64,000 nucleotides of DNA from Liolophura sinensis (Eukaryota > Mollusca > Polyplacophora > Chitonida > Chitonidae). Under the pieces are notes generated by a model. The model was not told the DNA's origin and ran no database searches. It saw nothing but the letters and a program-made list of their open reading frames with translations. Position numbers and translations under genes: made by a program. The stretch spans positions 11,608,017-11,672,016 of the forward strand of contig NC_088307.1 in assembly GCF_032854445.1 (NCBI RefSeq), read 5' to 3'. Positions 54,845-64,000 of this stretch are shown in pieces (position 1 is the stretch's first letter; each line of letters opens with the position of its first letter).

Positions 54845-57220
54845 GCTAAGTGCCCGGATCAGCTTCTGCCAGAACATATGTCTGCTCAGTTCACAGTTAG
54901 ACCAGTCTATGTATATCTTGTCTCGCATCAGAAGCATTAGTCGGTTCGTCATGTTACGGTGCTGAATGTCTCCTAGTTTCACTAGGATAAGAATTTCTCT
55001 CCTTTCATCGAGAAGCTTGTGCTGGGCCATTTTTAACTCCCATTCACACCATTCGCTGGCAGCGAAGCTATCCGAAAGGACGAGAATGACTTTCCTGCTG
55101 GCCTCCATGCTAACCATGATATTGTCTACAATGTCGGTTCCAGGTATAAAGTCCCTGTCGTACAAACACAGCTTAAATCCTTCCTCATCTTCCACTCTGG
55201 CTAAGAGTTCCTGGATCACCCAGTTCCGGTCTGTGGCACTGTAAACGACGAAGGCGTCATAATCGTACCCTTCCGAGTCCTCGATTTCCGTGTATCCTTT
55301 GAGTTTGGAACGCGTAAGGAAACAGCAGTAGCTAATGTGCATCCTGTAACGAACAAACACAGTCACAGTAATCGCAATTACGACGGCAGCCGTACCCAGG
55401 GACGCCCCAAGAATTAAGGGCAAGTTTAACTTCTTTACAGTACAAGATTCTACTGTAGGATTGAAGGACAGCAGGTTCTTATGTTTCCATTCTTTCGGAG
55501 AGTAACATTTGTAACCTTTGTGGTTCAGAACCACGATAGTTACGTTGGTGGTTCGAATCCAATTCCTGAACCACATTAAGTCGCAGTTGCAAGCGAAAGG
55601 GTTGCGGGCCAAATTCAATTTCTTGAGGTTAGCCAAAAGAGATTTAGGAAATGAATATTCGGAAATCGTAGAAATTTTATTAGAGTCCATGTAAAGTTTT
55701 TCCAGTTTCTTGGCCTCTGTGAATAAACCCGGCGTCCAATCACTGATACTATTACTGGAGGCAATCAATTCTCTTAATGAAGGAAGAACCCTAAACAGAG
55801 TTTCCAGTAGACGTTTATAGATACGCATGTTTTCTATTATCAGTCGTGTGAGCTTAGAGAGCGGAGAAAAAAGTTCCTCTAAAGCAGTGCTGTTGATGTC
55901 CATAATATTATCCGTCAAATAAAGCCCATCCAGGTTTGGACACAGTTTGAAGAAGTTTTTAGTGTCGGCAGTGCTGAAATGAAAAGCGTTTACTGAGAGC
56001 TCCAAATAACGTAACGAGAATCTATTAAAAGCGAAGCGGGAAATCTGGCGGATATTATTATGCTTAAGATGAAGTCGTTCTAATTTGGGCGTTTCCCTAA
56101 ACAAATTATTTGCGAGTCTTCTAATGTAGTTAAACTTCAACTCTAAGTATTTAAGGTTTCGTAGACCGGAAAAGTCCTCTTTCGCTATCTCCAGAATTCG
56201 ATTATATCCAAGTCTTAGCATCTGAAGTTTTGGGTAGACGCTGTCATCAGGCGAGGTCTTTTTGAAAAGTCGTGGGATTTTCGTGAAATTGTTCCAACGC
56301 AGCCCAAGAATAGTTAAATTCCTGAAGCCTTCAACGTCCTGTAAAAAGGCAATGTTGTTGTACGTCAGAGTCAACGTGGTCAGTTCTCCCAGCGGTGACA
56401 GAGCCTGACCCGAGAACGTCAAAAAGTTGTTTTTACGTAAACTCAGACTTCTTATCTTTGAACCTAATAAACAGTCCAAAAGACCAGAAGGGAAAGTCTT
56501 GAAGTTCATGTTATCCAACTGTAATACGGATACATTGGAAGAAGCGAGATCACAGAATGCCATTTTTAGCCCTCTCAAATATATACGGTTATTCCCGCTC
56601 AGGTCTAATTTTGCTCCTTGGCAGAATTTCAAACCGAGAAAAACATCTTTCTCGATGTGGGTTATCTCCGAGTGTGTCAAGTTTAGACATGACAAGGAAA
56701 CGTTAGTTACGTTAGTCAAAGTCTGTTTTGTCAGCGTTCCGAACGACGCGCGTAAAACCGTGACAGAAGTCACGTAAGCAGGAGGCACTGGGATGTACGG
56801 TATGTTACCAGTGCACTTCATTTCTCTCCTCGACTTAGTGCATTTACAGAATGCTGACAGAGGACAACTGTCGTCAAGATTCGTTGTTGTTGAACTATCT
56901 GCAGGTTTCTGGTCGAAGCCACTTTGTAAATGATCATCACTGACGCCCTGTTTCATCCTTGTGATATGCAGACTAGAGAGGAATTCCTGGTCCCCAGTAT
57001 CTGCAAGTGTCAGCCCAGCCTGTGCATTAACCAATCTGTTGGTTCTCGTCTTGCCAACGCTGCCATGGTTAGCATCCACGATGCCTGTGTCGACATGGGA
57101 ATCTATTTCTGATGTTGTAGTCATTGAAACCGTACGGCATTCTCTAAAGCAGACGACAAAGCAGGTGACAAAAACCATAAGTGACGTCACACTCTGTCTG
57201 CGCGCGGAAATCATGATCAT
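54818..57220 (-). CDS. Toll-like receptor (800 aa, single coding exon)
   Basis: A membrane pattern-recognition receptor. Residues 1-29 are hydrophobic (SLMVFVTCFVVCF), consistent with a signal peptide. Residues 30-118 are a Ser/Thr/Asp-rich leader without known domain. A Cys-rich LRR N-cap covers 119-137 (CPLSAFCKC to MKC). About 15 leucine-rich repeats run over 140-539 (for example LKYLELKFNYIRRLANNLF). One LRR C-cap covers 540-599 (FACNCDLMWF, YKC, ESC), the single-cysteine-cluster layout. The transmembrane helix is at 600-623 (LILGASLGTAAVVIAITV). The TIR domain is at 652-795 with box 1 YDAFVVYS, box 2 RDFIPGTDI and box 3 FWQKL. In TLRs the TIR recruits MyD88-type adaptors. No stops or frameshifts. 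The first Met is chosen because a splice acceptor lies just upstream. It ends SEPTAA inside a minisatellite. Confidence 0.95.
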   Translation of the reverse strand: MIMISARRQSVTSLMVFVTCFVVCFRECRTVSMTTTSEIDSHVDTGIVDANHGSVGKTRTNRLVNAQAGLTLADTGDQEFLSSLHITRMKQGVSDDHLQSGFDQKPADSSTTTNLDDSCPLSAFCKCTKSRREMKCTGNIPYIPVPPAYVTSVTVLRASFGTLTKQTLTNVTNVSLSCLNLTHSEITHIEKDVFLGLKFCQGAKLDLSGNNRIYLRGLKMAFCDLASSNVSVLQLDNMNFKTFPSGLLDCLLGSKIRSLSLRKNNFLTFSGQALSPLGELTTLTLTYNNIAFLQDVEGFRNLTILGLRWNNFTKIPRLFKKTSPDDSVYPKLQMLRLGYNRILEIAKEDFSGLRNLKYLELKFNYIRRLANNLFRETPKLERLHLKHNNIRQISRFAFNRFSLRYLELSVNAFHFSTADTKNFFKLCPNLDGLYLTDNIMDINSTALEELFSPLSKLTRLIIENMRIYKRLLETLFRVLPSLRELIASSNSISDWTPGLFTEAKKLEKLYMDSNKISTISEYSFPKSLLANLKKLNLARNPFACNCDLMWFRNWIRTTNVTIVVLNHKGYKCYSPKEWKHKNLLSFNPTVESCTVKKLNLPLILGASLGTAAVVIAITVTVFVRYRMHISYCCFLTRSKLKGYTEIEDSEGYDYDAFVVYSATDRNWVIQELLARVEDEEGFKLCLYDRDFIPGTDIVDNIMVSMEASRKVILVLSDSFAASEWCEWELKMAQHKLLDERREILILVKLGDIQHRNMTNRLMLLMRDKIYIDWSNCELSRHMFWQKLIRALSRPSEPTAA

Positions 57221-57260
57221 TATTACGTTTTCTATATCAACGTGGCGACGAAGGGCTCTG
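57221..57260 (-). promoter_or_regulatory. Probable 5' UTR splice acceptor of the TLR
   Basis: The minus strand reads TATATTTTCGTTTTCAG then AGCCCTTCG, with the AG at 57258-57259, a good polypyrimidine acceptor 37 bases before the start codon. It suggests a non-coding first exon further right. That exon was not found. Confidence 0.55.
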
Positions 57261-57774
57261 AAAACGAAAATATATAATACAGCGTGAAATGACGAAAGAT
57301 TAGCGCTTTCTACTGTTCAAGTTACAGCAAACAGTTGATAACAGATTTACAGTTCTTGGATATTTTATGGGTAAATTAGACATTTTTGTTCTTCTGTGTT
57401 GTATGCACACATTAGGCGGAAATATTTCCATATATATTTGATTAGCCCCTAACGAGGCCCCCAAGAACTGTTAACTTGATTGACTTGTATCAGGTTATTC
57501 CGTGGAGGAAAGTGGAGTACTGGCAGTACTGAGACAACTGTGCTGCAGTTATGCAACAACTAAATAAGGTAGCACACACCTTAAAAAGCTACACAAACAG
57601 CACGAAGCTGACCTTATACTTACCTTTCAGTGTATATACAACCTGTCATTCGGATGTCACACCTTTCATCTACCAGGTCAGTCTCATCAGAGAGCCTATG
57701 GGTTGTAGGTTAGTCAAACACATACACATAAAGACCATCCTACGATGCCCTGCCATGTTATAAACACCTAACAC
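57261..57774. other. Upstream region of the TLR
   Basis: No gene recognised. It would hold the 5' UTR intron. A 70-residue plus-strand frame at 57551-57763 has no supporting features. Confidence 0.4.
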
Positions 57775-58040
57775 TTTGAAAGAGGAAGTTGTAACTTCCT
57801 CGCTTGGCGTTCAGCATGAAGGGGATAGTGCAACGACTGGTTGGCCCATATCAGTATAATGACTTGGGCGGGGCTTCTTACTTGCCTTCGGTAAGTCGTC
57901 TCAGTGAAGCAGCACGATAAAAGAGCGGTGGAAATCCGTCCTGCAACAAGCAGGTACATAACATACACCCTGAGGATTCCTTCGTCGTCATATGACTGAA
58001 ACATTGTTGAGCACGACGTTACAACCCAAGCACTCACTCA
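57775..58040 (+). mobile_element. SINE-B copy
   Basis: GGAAGTTGTAACTTCCTCGC, TTGGCCCATATCAGTATAAT, TGCCTTCGGTAAGTCGTCTC and CGTCGTCATATGACTGAAAC then ATTGTTGAGCACGACGTTAC. Homologous to 4075-4340 in reverse. Confidence 0.8.
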
Positions 58041-58189
58041 CTCACACACAACACGCGTTCTCGGGTTTCATGTTTTTACATTAGGTATATGGCCCCTACA
58101 GCGATTTTTTCTTCCCGAACTCAAGTGATGTTTCGCTCATAATATCAGTGGCAATAACTCACCGCACTCGTTCTACAATGCAGACTGAT

Positions 58190-58985
58190 ATAAGCTTATT
58201 TTCCGTTATTGGCCAACTTGAAGGATTGAAACAGACAGAAAAACAACAAAGAAAAAGCAACCTGTTAAACTCAACAGAAATTCTGATGCCTGAGTGATGC
58301 TAGAATATATTTTGTTATATCAGCAGATTATTCTGTTAAATATAACACAAATATTCTATTAATTCAACAGACTCATGTTGACTTCCCCTCCAACCATACG
58401 TGGGAAGGTCTGTGAGCAGCTTGTGGATGGTCGCGGGTTTCCCCCAGGCTCTGCCCGGTTTTCTCCCGTCATAATGCTGGCTGCAGTCGTATAAGTGAAA
58501 TATTCTTGAGTATGGCGTAAAGTACCAATGAAATAAATAAATAAAATTCTACATCGCAGATGAATATAAGCTCATTCTCCGTTATTGGCCAACTTGAGGG
58601 ATTGAAACAGACAGAAAAGCAACAAACAAAAAAATTATTATGTTAAATATAGCACAAATATTTTATTAATTCAACAGACTCATGTTGACTTCCTCCCCGT
58701 ACGATGGAAGGTCTGTGAGCAGCTTGTGGATGGCCGGCCCGGTTTCCTCCCACCATAATGCTGACCGCCGTCGTAGAATTGAAATATTCTTGAGTATGGC
58801 GTAAAACACCCATCAAATAAATAAATAAATTCAACAGACAGATTCTATTAGAATAAGAGGGTATTATGTTGAATACGGCACAGTATATATTTTATTTTAT
58901 AATAGCTAAATACAGTCTAGCATCTCTCAGGCAACAGGCAACATAGCTTCTTTTAAAATTAATGGATTGTGTTTTTGAGTGATGT
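58190..58985 (+). mobile_element. MITE-like element with SINE-A insert, tandemly duplicated
   Basis: MITE words (CTGAGTGATGCTAGAATATA, TATTCTATTAATTCAACAG) are followed by a SINE-A (58383-58545). Then GCAGATGAATATAAGCTCAT repeats the left flank (58191 GCAGACTGATATAAGCTTAT), and the MITE piece and SINE-A (58680-58830) occur again. The right MITE arm follows, ending GATTGTGTTTTTGAGTG at 58980. The duplication unit is about 365 bp, and the second copy has lost some MITE sequence. Confidence 0.8.
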
Positions 58986-60112
58986 TCCAAAATAAAAAGA
59001 TTGGTATGGGGTTGTAACAGTCTGAACGACCTCTAGCCAGAACACCCTGTACCAGAAAGCCTGCTATATATAATGCTTGTTGAAGCTAGCAGCATAGGCA
59101 TAGGTGTGTGCCTGCGATCATATTGTATCATATATTCCATGTGTGTTCTACATATATGGCCTATAATATTGCCCCTGAGCATAATTTAATTACTCTGATG
59201 TGTCTGAATATCAACTGGTGGGTTTAGATATTGGGGCTTTTTTTTAAGTGAATGCTTTTGAAGTCAAAAAGTGGGTGCAAATGTGAACTACGTGTATTTT
59301 AAACTATCAAACAAAATGTAGCCCACAAATAATTAAGGGATAGTGTATACAGGCACGTGTACACGGCTACGCGCTCGCAGACTGACCAGTGTTGTTAAAC
59401 GTTTACACACGTTGGACACATGAGGTGCGGTGTCTTGGGTAAGTGAGTTAACAGGATTAATCCAGCGTCTCCGGCTTTTAATGTCCCCTAAAAGGGCATA
59501 CACGGTGATAAAAATGCCAGTACCATTATTAAAAATAAAACTTGGCCTTGATTCCTCTACCACCCGAGAAAACAACTACAAAGGGTTAGTCACTGTTGTA
59601 GTGACACGATTGTGAAGATTTTACGGTTTATACAAGACTGATAGGGGGTTTAGATAGGTTTTTAGGTAGACAGCGTTCTTGCAAGAGGGCGTGTTTGACC
59701 TTCATACAAACGTGTAGGCCGTTCTCCTTACAAACCTTTTCTGCCTGATGAAAACACACAACGGTTTTCTGTCTAGCTGTGTGGAAATATACACAGGGGT
59801 TCATAGCAGTCAAAATGTTAACTAGCCATCAGAAATATTGTTTTTTTTTTTAAGGTTGTTTGGATTTTTTTTCAGATCTTACTGCCCTGTAATAGTGCCA
59901 TATTGAGTTTTTTTTTAAATATCTAACTATTCTAGGAGAAAATTAAAATATTGTTTGCTTGATGTTACATGACCTTTATGAAAGAGGGTAGGTAGATTAT
60001 TAAACTTCCTCAATTAAAATCCCTTTATTAAACTTCCTTGATTTAATTTCCTCAACAATGATCAGAACGTAACACTAAATTATGTCACCCAATATTTGGC
60101 AATTCTCTCTAA
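58986..60112. other. Intergenic DNA, nothing recognised
   Basis: No gene, RNA or repeat identified. Confidence 0.4.
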
Positions 60113-60126
60113 CCCCCCCCCCCCCC
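60113..60126. repeat. Poly-C run
   Basis: Fourteen consecutive C, followed by ACCCTCCAC. Low-complexity. Confidence 0.9.
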
Positions 60127-61385
60127 ACCCTCCACACCAAAATATATTCTTATTCTGTACAGAGTGTGCGAGCATGTGAAAATATAACCAAAATCCTGTC
60201 CAGCTGATACTTTTGATGGAGTTAAGTGGGACCTCATCACCTGGTAAAATAAAATCTATACAGAGAAATCTGTTTCCATTTTCCCAAATTTCGTAATTTT
60301 AATTAAACTTTGTGAGATTTAGGTGATTCTTCCTTCATGTAAAGGATGAAACATTTTTTCTCTCTTCAATACATCATTCAATGTACCAGCTTGTCTACAA
60401 GTATGAAGAGAGTAAGCACCTAAGTGAACCTCAGCTCAGATCACCAGCTTTAATCGAACCTACACTGTCCAAAACATTTATACGTGAGGAAGAACAGAGC
60501 CAAAATCATGTTGTGTTGCATGAAGATTAAAGGTTGGAACATATCAGCTTTGTATTTGTATGTCAACTTTACTGCATCTGAAATGCACCTGCCATTTCTG
60601 TTGTCACTACCATTGTTTCCATTTCACAACAATGTATCAGTAGATACGTTTTCTACCCACCAAAGCATCTGGCAGTGGTGATATGAATGACAGTTCATGA
60701 AATTATACGAATATATTCCCAGCTACATGCTCCCAAGCATAGAGTTTTGACGAGGAGAAAAGCTATCCACACATCTGAATAACGTTTTTATAAATTTTGG
60801 AATCTCCCGAACGGTATTTTTCCATGTCAGCAGAAGGGGCTGATTTGGGGGTCTCTTATACTGTGAAATGGGATTAACACGGAACATACAAGGGGCTCTG
60901 TTGGGGATTCCTTGATAACGTACAGGTTTAAAACAAAAAAAAACTTATGTCTCGATCATCTTACAGCAGGTATTATGATGTCGTACGGTTTCAGTTTTTC
61001 ACCGTGATTATAACAGACCATGACTGAATAAATTTAATTCCAAAAAATAAACTAGGGGATCTTCGAAAGTGGACTTCACAGGTAGAGACCTGTCTCGATC
61101 TACGGGTACCGCTTTAGAAAGCTTTATATCTCGAAAGAGAGACCGTCACTTGTAAACAGAGTGACATTTCAAACGATCGATGCCAAAAAAAAACAACAAA
61201 AAAAGCAACAAAACACAAGTAGTTAAATGAAATAAAAAAAAATGGCATCTGTAAAACACACACAAAAACTTCTGTCGGGGTCTTTTTCAAGGGTCGGTCG
61301 CGGAACATCAAACATATAATATTTTAGTTTTGACCGTATAGAATGAATAAGACAAAATAATAGTAACTTTTAAACTTATGAATTA
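60127..61385. other. Intergenic DNA, nothing recognised
   Basis: Several A-rich runs (60938, 61187-61245). Open frames here lack domains. Confidence 0.4.
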
Positions 61386-61387
61386 TC

Positions 61388-61460
61388 AGCTTCCCTGTAG
61401 CTCAGCCGGTAGAGATTCTGCTTCGCAGCAATGAGATCCAGGTTCAATCCAGTCAACTAT
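61388..61460 (+). other. tRNA-like sequence (SINE head or tRNA pseudogene)
   Basis: TAGCTCAGCCGGTAGAG matches a tRNA A-box and D-arm, and AGGTTCAATCC a B-box and T-arm, at about tRNA spacing. The acceptor ends do not pair and the anticodon stem is poor, so it is not a working tRNA gene. An A/T-rich repeat follows, as in a SINE body. Confidence 0.6.
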
Positions 61461-61490
61461 TGAGACTTAACTAAAATTTAAATTAAATGT

Positions 61491-61560
61491 AAATTAAATG
61501 TAATTACAACAATCAAATGTAAATTAAATGTAATTACAACAATCAAATGTAATTAAATGT
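61491..61560. repeat. 30-bp tandem repeat
   Basis: AAATTAAATGTAATTACAAC followed by AATCAAATGT, two exact copies (61491-61520 and 61521-61550) and a partial third. Confidence 0.9.
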
Positions 61561-62134
61561 GTAATATTTTAATTGACGCTATTTCCTTGTTATCATCGAT
61601 CAAACAACGTTATTAAAAATGGTACATATACATAACAACTCCGTGTACGAATTTTCCCTTCAAATTGGATAAAACCTGATACTTTCAAAGCGAAGAAAAC
61701 ATATAGCTTGTAAAATGGAAAAGCTCTCTATCTGTACACGGTTTGAGGATATATGTAAAAGAGTAAAACTTGATATGGTAATCTTCACTGAAGTAAGATG
61801 ACACAGGTGATTCATAATTACTTACTTCGGGCTGATGAGTCATCATCACAGTCATCATGCGGTTTACAATTATACAGAAGTTTAGATTTTTGCTCTCAGT
61901 TACACAAACCAGGACATATTTGAACTATCACGCACGGTTTGGCCGCGACGTGAACAAAACGCCAGACTACGAGTCTGTAGCCAAGTAAAGCAGGAACTGT
62001 ATTTTATATAGTTGTGGAGTGGTCAAAACACAGTGACCTGGTCCTGCCTCTTGAATGATATAAATGATTTATATGGTTAATAAGGAGCTAATATACACTG
62101 AAAAGCGTGACGCCAGGCTCAAATCTCAATTACT
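61561..62134. other. Intergenic DNA, nothing recognised
   Basis: No features supported. Confidence 0.4.
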
Positions 62135-62137
62135 GCT

Positions 62138-62276
62138 GGCCACTTTCACAAACATGTCGTACTTGTACGATATCGCTCATATAGGAAGGACAATGGTACG
62201 TTAATAGTGAAGTACAAAATAAGGTACGACAAGTGTATGATAAATAGATGTCGTACGCCGCTTTGTGAAAGTGGCC
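62138..62276. mobile_element. Short MITE-like element (139 bp)
   Basis: Starts GGCCACTTTCACAAA and ends with the exact complement TTTGTGAAAGTGGCC. Next to the ends ATGTCGTAC and GTCGTACGCC extend the inverted repeat imperfectly. It has no coding capacity and a family different from the ACACTCAAAA elements. Confidence 0.8.
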
Positions 62277-62334
62277 CCAGCAGGCCTCGGTGATGCTTAG
62301 TCCACTATCAGAATCTTGGTTTATACAGGAATAC

Positions 62335-62370
62335 AATACACACACACGCACGTGCACACGTGCACACACG

Positions 62371-62432
<62 letters not shown>
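62335..62432. repeat. (CA)n microsatellite
   Basis: A CA-rich tract of about 98 bases with GCACGTGCACACGTGCAC interruptions at its left end. Confidence 0.96.
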
Positions 62433-62438
<6 letters not shown>

Positions 62439-62864
62439 CGTTACTGTAACCAAATCAGTTTAGACAATCATCGAACAGTTGCATCAGTCACTTTTAAGGT
62501 GAGCACACAAAGGGTTACTCATAAACGTCACTCACAGGCTTTACCTGACGATGGATCGTGGGCAAATTCAGACGAAGGGTCCATTACAGTTTAACTTTTA
62601 ATATTTTAATATCACTGTGATAAATTTGAACAAGGTCTTGAAATCCAAAACGGAGTTTGGCTATTAAAGCTAAACACCAGACGAGGTGCCAAACTCTGCA
62701 ACTTCTGTGAACCAACAAGCTGTAAGATGTTACCTACAGACACACACAATCCAGTCATCATGTTTCTGGTATATCAAACACTGTCCAGGATGTCTTCTCA
62801 GAAGCAAATTTCACCGCTGTACTCAAGGTTTGCTCTTGTAGGCAATAACTGCATATTGTTTGGC

Positions 62865-63025
62865 ACAGCTGTTCGTGGGAAGGTCTTCATCAACCTGCCG
62901 ATAGTCGTGGGTTTCCCATGGGCACTACCTGGTTTCCTCCCACTATAATGCTGACCCCCGTTGAATAAGTGAAATATTCTTGAGTACGGCGAAAAAACAC
63001 CAAATAAATTAAATAAATAAATCCT
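62865..63025 (+). mobile_element. SINE-A, 3' part
   Basis: TTCGTGGGAAGGTCTTCATC, GTCGTGGGTTTCCCATGGGC, TTCCTCCCACTATAATGCTG and TATTCTTGAGTACGGCGAAA, with a TAAATAAATAAAT tail. Confidence 0.88.
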
Positions 63026-63124
63026 TTGGCACAGAATAGATTAGGCATACCGGTAACATATACTCAAAGTGAAGATAAAGTCTGCCATTATATATGCTAA
63101 ATTTTCAAAGCCGAGGAGATGAAA

Positions 63125-63235
63125 TTTAGCCTTGATATGGCACTGACGGACAATTCACGCTGAAAGGGTCACGTGATAATTGGCTATCACGTCAAAAGCC
63201 TATTTGCTCTCGATTGTCAGTTTGGTTTCTTGGAT
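63125..63235. repeat. Dispersed repeat shared with 2088-2260
   Basis: GATATGGCACTGACGGACAA, CACGTGATAATTGGCTATCA and GATTGTCAGTTTGGTTTC parallel the other copy. The type is unknown. Confidence 0.5.
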
Positions 63236-64000
63236 TTTGTGATTAGTTTAAGTGTTAAACTGATGCATTTAGGCCCACACACCTATGAGCAGGGAACTGA
63301 GAACGGCTGCCCGTGCTACAATGCAGACATGTTGGGCAGGATACTGCAATAACTTGTCAGGGTGAGCTAACAAGGAAACCGCCTCGGGAGAGTAATTGCT
63401 TAAAATGTAATAAAAAAGTAAAATGGTGATCGTAGGCGTACGATCTTGTAAAGTTACATGACCAAGTGAGACTCCATTTCATTCATTCTGAAGAACCTTT
63501 AGCTACGACTAAGAACCTTTGCAATGATCAACTGTATTATTTTCACAAAAAGGTTCTTTGAAGAGCCATACCTAACCCAAATAACCTTTGAAACACCATT
63601 TTCAAGGCTGTATCTAGTTGATCACTCTTCACATTAAGGCCACATCTTGCTCACCACGGACGCCATATACGTAGACCCATAACCTAGGCCTATATACATG
63701 TGTGCCTTTAATCCGGTTTTATGACAACATATAGTTTTGCTCAGTGTGGTGTTGTTTAACATACGAGCTGAAAACACGGATGTTTTTACGCAATTTCGTA
63801 ATTTGAGTAAATGTTATTTCTACGGAATACTGCCAACTCGTACAAATCATACATGTATAGTATCTGACGGTCTAATTTAACTCGTTGTTTGTTACCTTCA
63901 AACCACACTCGACCCGTGTAACGTGTCATTTGAAGTAGGGATAATTAATTTAAATCAACTACGTTATAACATAACGTTTTAATAAATGAAGGCATCTGCT
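63236..64000. other. Intergenic DNA with GGTTCTT/AAGAACC words
   Basis: At 63490-63600, GAAGAACCTTTAGC, AAGAACCTTTGCAATG and AAAGGTTCTTTGAAGA can form a hairpin, as in short inverted-repeat elements of other animals. No gene was seen up to the window end. Confidence 0.4.

Noticed and set aside
61388-61460. Functional tRNA gene
   Set aside because: A- and B-box words are present, but the acceptor stem does not pair and the anticodon stem-loop is malformed. It is better seen as a tRNA-derived repeat.

Overview
The window is eukaryotic DNA from an invertebrate animal, most likely a lophotrochozoan (mollusc or brachiopod). It has GT-AG introns, AATAAA polyadenylation signals, a Toll-like receptor with one coding exon, and many copies of a tRNA-headed SINE whose 3' end reads like TTCTTGAGTACGGCGTAAAA followed by (AAAT)n, a type known from molluscan genomes. 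I cannot name a species. The DNA is AT-rich and mostly non-coding, and dispersed repeats cover much of it.

Layout. 1-1390 is a 75-bp satellite array. 1.4-12.8 kb is repeat-rich DNA with SINEs of two families (called SINE-A and SINE-B here), MITE-like inverted-repeat elements, a decayed transposon-type protein gene (4395-5240, minus) and an isolated receptor exon (about 6.2-6.45 kb, minus). 12.8-16.2 kb holds four plus-strand exons of a METTL27/WBSCR27-like methyltransferase, with a one-base phase problem at the first visible junction. 16.8-17.6 kb is a minisatellite. 19.2-40.8 kb is a direct segmental triplication. Each unit carries one intact seven-exon gene for a predicted secreted protein of 280-282 residues that I do not recognise, with perfect cAMP-response-element palindromes just upstream. 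42.3-49.5 kb is a degenerate Ty3/gypsy-type LTR retrotransposon (minus) whose integrase lies upstream of reverse transcriptase, the order known for Gmr1-like elements. A second solo LTR sits inside its right LTR with a 4-bp target duplication. 49.55-52.4 kb is a rhodopsin-class GPCR pseudogene (plus). 54.8-57.2 kb is an intact Toll-like receptor (minus) whose stop codon lies inside a 27-bp minisatellite. The rest, to 64 kb, is SINEs, MITEs, microsatellites and unannotated DNA.

The most notable content is the triplicated secreted-protein gene. All 21 exons keep their splice phases and frames, the copies differ by only a few residues, and three core CRE octamers sit within 170 bp of each start codon, one of them mutated in the second copy. 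Together with the Toll-like receptor nearby, this could suggest an inducible extracellular or defence role, but that is inference only.
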